This document shows, piece by piece, positions 12,101 to 17,743 of a stretch of DNA of 36,670 bases. The stretch is from assembly GCA_945897075.1 (NCBI GenBank), contig CAMDEX010000025.1, forward strand, positions 1 to 36,670, read 5' to 3'. A model generated the notes under the pieces. It was not told the DNA's origin. It searched no databases and worked only from the letters and a program-made list of their open reading frames with translations. The stretch is from Litorilinea aerophila (lineage in GTDB: Bacteria; Chloroflexota; Anaerolineae; Caldilineales; Caldilineaceae). Position numbers and translations under genes: made by a program. The first letter of the stretch is position 1. The number at the start of each line of letters is the position of its first letter.

Positions 12101-14011
12101 ATAGCGCTCGTTATCATCCAGTGCCTTGTCTGCTGCCACTGTTGCAGGCACAATCACCGGAATAATGATATAGCCATACTTTTTGCCCGGAGCCTTGCGC
12201 ATCACTCGCCCAACCGACTGCACCACATCTACCTGCGAATTGCGTGCTGACAAAAACAACACAGAATCCAACGATGGCACATCGACCCCTTCACTCAGAC
12301 ACCGTACATTCGTCAATACCCGACACTCGCCACTCTCAGTATCCGATTTCAGCCAACCCAGCAACTCATCTCGCTGTGGCGCTGTCATTGTCCCATCAAT
12401 ATGCTTCGACGCTACCGACACCATCTCTTTCTGATTCTCTTCAGGCAAAGAGTCAATATACGCTTCAGTTGCCGTATTGAAGGTAGCCGTTATCTTCTTG
12501 GAAACCGCAATCGTCTGGCAAAAGGCCACAGCCCGCCGCATAGGTTCCGGGTCTGTCGCTTTGATAACGCCTTCATCTCCCAGAATTTGCTTCGAGAGTG
12601 CATTGATACAGCCAATCAGCTTGGAAGCGTCATCCGCATTGATTTCACTCTCTTTGTCAGCAATCATCCGCTGGATAGCAGGTGGAACATCGTTTTCACT
12701 CAGCGTCAGAATCAGTACCTTATAATCCGTCAACAAGTCACGGGCTACTGCCTCACCAAACCCAATCCGGTATATCTCCTCCCCGTACAATTTCCCATCG
12801 TCCATCGAACACAGAACTGCATCCGCTTGCGCCGCCTTGCTCTTGATGTCATCACTGTACAACCGAGGCGTAGCGGTCATATACAGCCGCTTCTTGCCTC
12901 TGATATAGTTGTTGTCATGCACTTTGGTAAAGGCCGATTCATCTTCATCCGACAGTGTGACGCCAGTCGTGCGGTGTGCTTCATCACAGATTATCAGGTC
13001 AAACGCCCCAAACCGAGTCCCCGATTTCAACAACTCCTTCTGCGCACTGGCGATTACATCAATCGATTGATACGTGGAAAAAACCACAGTCATGCCCTGA
13101 TGCCCACCAGCGCTAGTACTGACATATCTGAACTGACGCACAATACTCTGAATATCCGTAGAGGCCGGTAACGCCAAATCCACCACGCTGGTCAGGTCAG
13201 TATCCTCATCCTTCACCCGTTTCTTCGCCACCTGTGGGTCCGAACAAATACAAATCGCATTGATTGGCTCATTCGCATCTGCCGACCACTCCCGTAGCGT
13301 CTGCCCCAACAGCGAAATCGAAGGCACCAGAAACAGCACAAACCCTTTCCCATCCGTCTCATTTTCCGCAATACGCAGCGAATTGAAGGTCTTGCCCGTA
13401 CCACAAGCCATAATCAGCTTGCCTCTATCAGCACCCTTGAAATACTCATGTGCTCGTTCCATCGCCTCTCGTTGATGGGGTCGCAAACTCTTCTTCGCAA
13501 GTCGAGACACGTCACCAGACAGACCATTGTCCAGCTTCTCCCAATCAACCGGAGCTTCCTGCAATTCATACAGATTGAGTCGGGTAACAGGTGGATTCTG
13601 GTTGTGAATAGCTTCCGATGCGTTGCTCCCCCACTTATTTGTCGTGGCAATCCATAGCCGGTGCGCAAATCGGGTATTCCGCAGATTCTCGTCTTTGAAT
13701 TCCCTGCTAGAAGTTGACAAGAACGAATCAACTGCTGGCTTGTCGATGGTAGCACCTTCTTCAAAACACTTGCATTGCACCGCCCAATAATCCCCATCCA
13801 CGGTCAGCGCAACCAGGTCAATCCCCGTATCCTTGCCACCAAAATCCTTCCGCCCCGGAAACTCAGACCATAGCCAGACATCCCTGAACAGGTAGGCATA
13901 CTTGGGGTCAGTCTTCAGATACGCCTGCATCAGGCGCTCAAAACGGTCCCCTTTGTCCCGTTCAGAAAAAGCTACTTTTCTGTATTTCTCAAGAACGTCA
14001 TTGAATCGCAT
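9152..14011 (-). CDS. Type ISP-like single-chain restriction-modification enzyme
   Basis: A 1619-aa protein with the order and length known from LlaGI/LlaBIII-type enzymes: nuclease, ATP-dependent translocase, adenine methyltransferase and target recognition in one chain. The Mrr-like PD-(D/E)XK nuclease is at residues 55-85 (D65, then QCK at 79-81). The SF2 helicase has Walker A MACGTGKT (201-208), DEAH (about 343), MTATPR and QSVGRVMRKAPG (about 600). N6-adenine methyltransferase motifs are DPFTGTGTF (about 913) and NPPYS (about 1022). The last 500 residues would hold the recognition domain. The C-terminus (VSVQTVEIVKELPEV) looks family-typical, so the gene is probably complete. ATG at 14011 follows AGGGTGA with a 6-nt spacer. 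No separate hsdS or methylase gene is nearby. The gene is visibly AT-richer than its neighbours and sits inside an LTD gene, which suggests horizontal gain. Confidence 0.93.
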   Translation of the reverse strand: MRFNDVLEKYRKVAFSERDKGDRFERLMQAYLKTDPKYAYLFRDVWLWSEFPGRKDFGGKDTGIDLVALTVDGDYWAVQCKCFEEGATIDKPAVDSFLSTSSREFKDENLRNTRFAHRLWIATTNKWGSNASEAIHNQNPPVTRLNLYELQEAPVDWEKLDNGLSGDVSRLAKKSLRPHQREAMERAHEYFKGADRGKLIMACGTGKTFNSLRIAENETDGKGFVLFLVPSISLLGQTLREWSADANEPINAICICSDPQVAKKRVKDEDTDLTSVVDLALPASTDIQSIVRQFRYVSTSAGGHQGMTVVFSTYQSIDVIASAQKELLKSGTRFGAFDLIICDEAHRTTGVTLSDEDESAFTKVHDNNYIRGKKRLYMTATPRLYSDDIKSKAAQADAVLCSMDDGKLYGEEIYRIGFGEAVARDLLTDYKVLILTLSENDVPPAIQRMIADKESEINADDASKLIGCINALSKQILGDEGVIKATDPEPMRRAVAFCQTIAVSKKITATFNTATEAYIDSLPEENQKEMVSVASKHIDGTMTAPQRDELLGWLKSDTESGECRVLTNVRCLSEGVDVPSLDSVLFLSARNSQVDVVQSVGRVMRKAPGKKYGYIIIPVIVPATVAADKALDDNERYKVVWTVLNALRAHDDRFNATVNKIELNRKKPENILVGRTTVSFENGTAVVSDEESQIDTNKEIARQLALQFEGLQNVVFARMVEKVGDRRYWEQWAKNVAEIAERQVERINRLIREEGTHQKAFESFLTGLQKNINPSVTQQEAVEMLSQHIITKPVFDALFEGYSFVQNNPISVSMQSMLDLLEAQAIEKDTVTLAKFYESVKMRASGIDNADGKQRIIIELYDKFFKTAFPKMVEKLGIVYTPVEVVDFILHSVDDVLRQEFGRGLTDEDVHLLDPFTGTGTFVTRLLQSGLIEKKDLVRKYTQEIHANEIVLLAYYIAAVNMENAFHDAMGGEYLSFDGICLTDTFQLGEPSADEVTVSDMFPKNTEQVERQKKAPLRVILGNPPYSIGQKSANDNAQNQSYPKLDARIESTYARESNAGLNKSLYDAYIKAFRWASDRLDKKTGGIICFVSNGAWLDGNSQDGFRKHLEREFSSIYVFNLRGNQRTSGELSRKEGGKIFGSGSRTPIAITVLVKNPEKSNERATIRYHDIGDYLSQKEKLAIVKKFGSVANADMKWRTLQPNEDGDWVNQRNDVFDTFIPLAPEKKFDATTDSVFITYAIGVSTNRDAWVYNFSEREVESNMRRMIAFYNEQQQSFAATSEANHSVDEVIDTNPANISWTVNLKRDLERGVIHQYSPLQLRTSVYRPFFKQKLYFDKPFIERPGLSASLFPSEQFLTPVISMTGIGASKQFSSVITDSISNLDFVEKSQCFPLYYFEERDVQTPSLFDSTGSTEYVRRDGVSDFILKRGQKQYGKNVTKEDIFYYVYGFLHSPGYREAYANDLKKMLPRIPLVDDVRDFWAFSKAGRALADLHVNYESVPAYPGVTVTGAESGFFTVEKMRFPKKDEKDTILYNSRITVSNIPAEAYEYVVNGKSAIEWIMERYAVTVHKDSGIRNDPNDWAKEVGNPQYILDLLLSIVNVSVQTVEIVKELPEVSFG
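9153..9170 (-). promoter_or_regulatory. Shine-Dalgarno and GTG restart overlapping the R-M stop codon
   Basis: The final R-M codons (P-E-V-S-F-G-stop) contain GGAGGTGA at 9170-9163. Seven bases later comes GTG at 9155-9153, in frame with the LTD protein. GTG and the R-M TGA share a GTGA overlap, the usual layout for translational coupling. This decides the start chosen for the truncated LTD gene. Confidence 0.55.
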
Positions 14012-14073
14012 ATTTCATCACCCTATTTCTTTGATCGGGTATCAAGGGAGCCATAATCAGTCTCAATAATACT

Positions 14074-14100
14074 GCATCACCCGGTGGCAACGGGTGATGC
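14074..14100 (-). promoter_or_regulatory. 10-bp perfect inverted repeat in the R-M leader
   Basis: GCATCACCCG (14074-14083) and CGGGTGATGC (14091-14100) are perfect complements with a 7-base loop, lying 63-89 bases before the R-M start codon. It could be an operator or an RNA hairpin limiting R-M expression. No C-protein gene is seen nearby. Confidence 0.5.
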
Positions 14101-14155
14101 GGCCGCGCAAGTTCATACAAAAAACCTATTGGGATGGTGGTTCGGGTAGTGCGGA

Positions 14156-14195
14156 GCCAGAGGATGGCCCATAACAGCAAAAGGCGATTTTTGCT
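14156..14195 (-). promoter_or_regulatory. Two-hairpin leader shared with the ComEC-like gene
   Basis: Just after the predicted transcription start, the R-M leader has hairpin 1 (AGCAAAA/TTTTGCT, 14176-14195) and hairpin 2 (GCCA-5 nt-TGGC, 14156-14168). The ComEC-like gene has the same two hairpins at the same distances, with hairpin 1 built from different bases and hairpin 2 nearly the same. The leader can also be read as a short peptide (MLLWAILW...), but I see no support for translation. Confidence 0.45.
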
Positions 14196-14202
14196 GGTTG
14201 GG

Positions 14203-14231
14203 ACTATACAGTCAGTTTAGGGGATTGTCAA
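14203..14231 (-). promoter_or_regulatory. Sigma-70-type promoter of the R-M gene
   Basis: TTGACA (14231-14226), 17-bp spacer, TATAGT (14208-14203) on the minus strand. This is close to consensus and about 190 bases upstream of the R-M ATG. The promoter is homologous to the one at 17698-17726. Confidence 0.75.
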
Positions 14232-14284
14232 ATGCGTTTTTTGGGTAACTGCGCAACCTGATTCTGGGAATCGACCAGAAGCTG

Positions 14285-14632
14285 TTTGGGGTTCCAGTGG
14301 CTGTGGTGCTGGGCGTCGGTGTGGGTGTGATTGTCAGATTGGCTGCTGTGTGGGCGCTGCCTGGCGTGCCGAAGTCACCTGCCGAACCGGGCCAGGCAGA
14401 AGTGGCTGTGACTCAATGCGACGTAGCGAAGCCGGTTCGTTCCAGGCTTTTCCCCGGTGTGGTACGCAGCTCGGAAGTCCGGCCCCAGACCACCCGGTCT
14501 TCTTCGCTGCCGTCCGGTCTCAGAAGTAGAATTTCGTCTGCGCTGTTGGAAAGAGTCATCCGGGAATAGGTGTAATCGACCAAAACACCGCCATTCACGG
14601 CATAATGCCCCCACAGTGCAAACAAGCCGCCA
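14285..14632 (-). pseudogene. LTD gene fragment upstream of the R-M gene
   Basis: On the minus strand this codes for the second half of an LTD (NGGVLVDYTYSRMTLSNSADE, then LLLRPDGSEEDRVVWG, then GKSLERTGFA...). It runs on into the beginning of a Thr-Pro linker before similarity stops near 14285. It matches the repeat units of the 2592-9155 gene closely at DNA level. It has no start of its own; the N-terminal side (GNDGGLFALWGHYAV) is a diverged version of GEYVVLARNGDSA. Confidence 0.75.
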
Positions 14633-14824
14633 TCATTCCCCCGGCCCGAAAAACTCGTCATATCGTTTCTGTAGCCGTGCGAGATGTTGCTCCAGCAGGT
14701 GTTTTACGTCAACGTCAACGCCACGATTCATTGCCTGTTCTATATCAGCCTGCATAGCGTCAAGGAGTTTGTGCGCATCTATCCCCGCCTCTTCCAGTTC
14801 CTGCATTGTCGGTACTTTTGCCAT
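14633..14824 (-). CDS. Small helical protein of unknown function (63 aa)
   Basis: I do not recognise this protein. It is a charged, probably all-helical 63-aa chain (MAKVPTMQELEEAGIDAHKL...LEQHLARLQKRYDEFFGPGE). The ATG at 14824 follows GGAG with an 8-nt spacer, a convincing ribosome site. It lies exactly between two LTD remnants (14285-14632 and 14930-15036), so it seems to have arrived with, or just before, the R-M gene. A small antitoxin or regulator for the R-M island is conceivable, but no domain motif supports this. Confidence 0.5.
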   Translation of the reverse strand: MAKVPTMQELEEAGIDAHKLLDAMQADIEQAMNRGVDVDVKHLLEQHLARLQKRYDEFFGPGE

Positions 14825-14929
14825 TGCCGATTCTCCATTCTAATTGTTACACTCAACAGTCACGTTTGGATGATACGCACACCCCGGCCAGATGTCAAGA
14901 GCCGTCTCACTTTGCCCTGTTTGCCACTT

Positions 14930-15036
14930 TTGCGCCCAACCAGATGGACGCTGTCTGGCCCCGCGTTGTACAGTGCGATCCAGGCAGCGAAGTTCGTGAA
15001 GTGTCGAGGACTTTCGGATACTTATTTGTACGGAGT
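14930..15036 (-). pseudogene. Degenerate LTD fragment
   Basis: The minus-strand frame reads VQISIRK...FAAWIALYNAGPDSVHLVG, clearly related to VYISEFL...GEWIELYNAGPDGVNLKGW of the intact repeats. Similarity ends at the same point of the domain (GPDS-V) at which the 2592-9155 gene resumes (VNLKGW). An in-frame TAA sits just upstream near 15037, so the fragment cannot be expressed. Confidence 0.6.
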
Positions 15037-15077
15037 AGCCTTACTCTTTATTTGCAGTGAAGTCATTCTTCCCTTCA

Positions 15078-15728
15078 TCACGAGCTGGCCAGGACACCCA
15101 TCTTCTCCAACCATTGGGGATTCTCTTCCAGGGCGATGCGGGCGATAGCCAGAAAATCTCCCATCCACTCATCTAGAGCTTCCAGCGCGGCGTCCCGCTC
15201 CTGAGTGGTCTGCTGGGCCTCGCCGGTTTCCTTCTTTTGCGCCGCCGCCAACCCCTCCACAACAGCGACCTGGGCCTGTCCCGCAGCCAGCTTCTCCTGG
15301 GTGACGCCAAAACGCGCCAAAGCCGCCATCACCGCGGCATCGGCCTGGGCATTGACATAGAACTGTCTGGTCTGGACCAGCCATCCGGCCAACGATCGCT
15401 TGCGTGTACCGTCCAAGGCCAGTTTGGTAGCCGCGCCCCGCTCCTCCTTCAACGCAATGCGAGCAATCTTGACATAGCGGACAACCTCGGCCTGGGCCGC
15501 CTCCCACGCCGCTGTGAAGGCGTCCGACGCGGTATACTGCTCTCCATACTCCCGGCTCTGGCGCTGTTGCGCGGCGGCCGCCGTCTCGTACAGCGCCCAG
15601 CCCGTGGCCAGCCGTTCGGCGTCATAGCCGAAGGCGGCCAACGGCCCGGCCAAATCGCCATCCGAACGGGCGTTGCTCAGGGCCAGTTGGGCGGCGGCCA
15701 GTTGTTTGTCGATCGATGCATATGCCAT
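15078..15728 (-). CDS. Unknown 216-aa helical protein with internal duplication
   Basis: No function assigned. The protein is Ala-, Glu- and Gln-rich, with no signal peptide or membrane segment, and is predicted all-helical. Two related segments are visible: VVRYVKIARIALKEERGA near residue 85 and FLAIARIALEENPQWLEKMG near 193. Between them, KRSLAGWLVQTRQFY is followed by a second helical bundle, suggesting a duplicated four-helix unit. Similar ARIAL/KDDP-type proteins occur in Chloroflexota, Bacteroidota and cyanobacteria as conserved hypotheticals (from memory). ATG at 15728 follows AGGAG with a 9-nt spacer. A 21-bp tandem repeat lies about 90-195 bases upstream. Confidence 0.8.
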   Translation of the reverse strand: MAYASIDKQLAAAQLALSNARSDGDLAGPLAAFGYDAERLATGWALYETAAAAQQRQSREYGEQYTASDAFTAAWEAAQAEVVRYVKIARIALKEERGAATKLALDGTRKRSLAGWLVQTRQFYVNAQADAAVMAALARFGVTQEKLAAGQAQVAVVEGLAAAQKKETGEAQQTTQERDAALEALDEWMGDFLAIARIALEENPQWLEKMGVLASS

Positions 15729-15817
15729 TGCGGGGTGCTCCTTTGTGGTATTTTATGTTTGTAGAACGGTTTCTACTAGCTGCTGGACAATTTCGCACTG
15801 TTGCAGGACCACTTTCG

Positions 15818-15922
15818 ATCTGATGCACTGTCATTTCGCGATGACGCACTGCCATTTCGCGCTGCTGCGCCATCATTTCGCGGCGACGCACTGCCATTTC
15901 GCGCTGCTACTCGATTACTTTT
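15818..15922. repeat. 21-bp tandem repeat, about five units
   Basis: Five 21-bp units share the core GCACTGCCATTTCGC, with a variable GCTGCT/GATGAC stretch. On the minus strand one frame would give heptapeptides (MAVRRRE, MMAQQRE, MAVRHRE). That frame then runs into the 216-aa gene out of phase, so I do not call it a gene. It lies between the 64-aa and 216-aa genes. Confidence 0.7.
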
Positions 15923-15976
15923 CACCGTTGCAGAGCCATTGCCCCCCCGTGAAGGGAGCGACATAGTCTCGTGTAA

Positions 15977-16171
15977 TCACCTCGGCCGCCCTGCAGCCAG
16001 CCAGCGCCGGTAATCTTCTTGGCCTACCCACCAGCGTCCGGCCACTTCACGCCGCTGCCATGCATTTTCCTCGGCCAGCTTTACAAGCTCGTCGCCGGTC
16101 ATACCGGATTCTGTTTGTAGTGAGTCTGGGTCAGTATACGTTGTAACTGTTGGCTTCTGATAGGTTTCCAT
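15977..16171 (-). CDS. Small protein, possibly excisionase/MerR-like (64 aa)
   Basis: The 64-aa chain starts at an ATG preceded by AGGGGG (5-nt spacer). Its second half (DELVKLAEENAWQRREVAGR, then WWVGQEDYRRWLAAGRP) has the rhythm of small winged-helix excisionase-type domains: a helix, a GRWW wing and a terminal RRWL helix. The HTH itself is not complete enough for a firm call. It sits between the ComEC-like gene (69 bases upstream on the same strand) and the 216-aa gene and may be co-transcribed with them. Confidence 0.55.
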   Translation of the reverse strand: METYQKPTVTTYTDPDSLQTESGMTGDELVKLAEENAWQRREVAGRWWVGQEDYRRWLAAGRPR

Positions 16172-16240
16172 TTTTCCCCCTCTCGTGTAATGCGCCAGCG
16201 TGACGCTGTGACGTGCTACGATAGCCCTAATTATCTCCCA

Positions 16241-17611
16241 TTATGGACAACTTTCTGACCCATACGCTGCACAACTCACAGTAACGCCACTGCTATTCTG
16301 TAACCTTCCCTTATCGCCCGCATTGAGCCAGATAGCACTGAAGCCCCATAACAAGACTAAAGGCGGATTGTTTTCAGCCCCCGTCCAACTCTCAATGCGA
16401 ACGGTTGCGCCAGGACCCAAAACATATCCATCCGGAAAATTGAACGTCTGTGGACCAACCACACTGACCAGCTTCCAGCCAGTCATATCCTGGCTAGTGC
16501 TGCTGAAGTTTTGAATCGTTACAGATTCAGGCTTCCCATCCCCAACGAGAGATGTAATCCGCAAGTCTGTTGTCGCTGGCGGGGTAGTTGCTGTTGGTGT
16601 TGGCGTGTCTGTTGCTGCTGGCGGGATAGTCGCTGTTGGTGTTGGCGTGTCTGTTGCTACTGGCGGGATAGTCGCTGTTGGTGTTGGCGTGGCCGTTGGT
16701 GTAGGCGTCACTTCCGGCTTTTGTGCAACGACCAACGGCAGGAAGATGAGGAGTACGTCAACAGACGGCAGGTCTTCGTTGACGGCCAGACGCTGCCCAT
16801 TACTGTTGACGACAATTGTCCCCTGTTGGTCCGTGCGCCAGATGCGTGCCCCGGCTGCGGCAAGTCGCGCCAGTGTTTCCGCGGTGGGGTGTCCGTAAGA
16901 GTTGTTGCCTACGCTGATAATCGCCTCAGATGGATTCACCGCGGCGAGAAAAGAGGCAGATGAACTGTATTTGCTGCCGTGGTGGGCCACCTTTAGCACA
17001 TCGGCGGCCACTGGCGTCCCTCTGGCTACCACAGTGGCTTCAACTGCGGTCCCAATGTCGCCGGTGAGCAAATACTCGATGTCGCCTTGAACCAACAACA
17101 ACACCACCGACACGTCATTGTCCTCCGCTCCTGAGAGGCCAGGTGCGGGATTCAACACATGCGCCGTCACACCGCCCCAGTCGTATTGAGACGGGTACTG
17201 CGCCACAGCAATCGGCACACCTCTCTGGGTCGCAGCGTCCATCATAGCGGTGAAGGCATTTATATCATCTGGATAACCGTTGTAAAGCAAAAGCCCAACA
17301 GTGATGCTGTTGTCTTCCAGCACATCGACCAAACCGCCGATGTGGTCGGTGTCGGCATGGGTGGCTACCATCACTTCCAATGTGTCAACGCCCATGTTTT
17401 TCAAATGAGCAACAACGGTGGGACCAGCAGGAAATCCGCCGCCATCAACGAGTACGTCAAATCCATTTGACTGGACAAGTGTAGAGTCGCCCTGGCCCAC
17501 GTTGATGAAGAAAACGCGCATCAACGCAGCCCCAGCGGCACTGGAAAGACTCGTAACAATGAATAGAAATGCCAAAACAGAGATGGCTACGAATTGATGT
17601 CGAACGCGCAT
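16241..17611 (-). CDS. Secreted ComEC/Rec2-type metallo-beta-lactamase-fold protein with C-terminal LTD
   Basis: The protein begins with a signal peptide (MRVRHQFVAISVLAFLFIVT...). A ComEC-like metallo-hydrolase domain follows: INVGQGDSTLV, DVLVDGGG, THADTDHIGG (metal-binding HxDxDH), LTGDIG and KVAHHGSKYSS. Then comes a Thr-Pro linker of three 42-bp units and a C-terminal LTD (LRITSLVGDG...MTGWKLVSV...GDKGRLQNSSG). It lacks the membrane channel of ComEC, so it is a stand-alone exported hydrolase; members of this group are suspected nucleases or phosphodiesterases, substrate unknown. ATG at 17611 is chosen over the TTG at 17677 because it starts the signal peptide and follows AGGA with a 10-nt spacer. 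It shares promoter and leader type with the R-M gene. Confidence 0.88.
   Translation of the reverse strand: MRVRHQFVAISVLAFLFIVTSLSSAAGAALMRVFFINVGQGDSTLVQSNGFDVLVDGGGFPAGPTVVAHLKNMGVDTLEVMVATHADTDHIGGLVDVLEDNSITVGLLLYNGYPDDINAFTAMMDAATQRGVPIAVAQYPSQYDWGGVTAHVLNPAPGLSGAEDNDVSVVLLLVQGDIEYLLTGDIGTAVEATVVARGTPVAADVLKVAHHGSKYSSSASFLAAVNPSEAIISVGNNSYGHPTAETLARLAAAGARIWRTDQQGTIVVNSNGQRLAVNEDLPSVDVLLIFLPLVVAQKPEVTPTPTATPTPTATIPPVATDTPTPTATIPPAATDTPTPTATTPPATTDLRITSLVGDGKPESVTIQNFSSTSQDMTGWKLVSVVGPQTFNFPDGYVLGPGATVRIESWTGAENNPPLVLLWGFSAIWLNAGDKGRLQNSSGVTVSCAAYGSESCP
16569..16694 (-). repeat. Three 42-bp units coding the Thr-Pro linker
   Basis: Units at 16569-16610, 16611-16652 and 16653-16694 differ at only a few bases and code for DTPTPTATIPPVAT-type 14-residue repeats in the linker of the ComEC-like protein. 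Confidence 0.85.
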
Positions 17612-17652
17612 AAGCAGGCATCCTTCAGTGGGGTAGGTCGGGTGGCTGGAGC

Positions 17653-17693
17653 GCCAGGGGATGGCGTACGACAGCAAACGGTATGTAATACCG
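17653..17693 (-). promoter_or_regulatory. Two-hairpin leader of the ComEC-like gene
   Basis: Hairpin 1 is CGGTAT/ATACCG with a 3-nt loop (17679-17693). Hairpin 2 is GCCA-5 nt-TGGC (17653-17665), extendable to 6 bp. Both occupy the same places as in the R-M leader, and TTTGCTGT lies between them in both. Confidence 0.45.
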
Positions 17694-17697
17694 CAGT

Positions 17698-17726
17698 ACT
17701 ATACAATCAAATGAAGGGGTTGTCAA
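17698..17726 (-). promoter_or_regulatory. Sigma-70-type promoter of the ComEC-like gene
   Basis: TTGACA (17726-17721), 17-bp spacer, TATAGT (17703-17698) on the minus strand, about 87 bases before the chosen ATG. The -35 and -10 hexamers are the same as in the R-M promoter. Confidence 0.75.
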
Positions 17727-17743
17727 GAACGAATTCTGGCGCT

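Noticed and set aside
13998..14180. 60-codon leader frame before the R-M gene (MLLWAILW...)
   Set aside because: No ribosome site; its similarity to the region before the ComEC-like gene is explained by the shared DNA leader with hairpins.
15622..15897. 91-codon minus-strand frame beginning with MAVRRRE heptads
   Set aside because: Only the repeat part looks regular; the rest overlaps the 216-aa gene out of frame and looks random.
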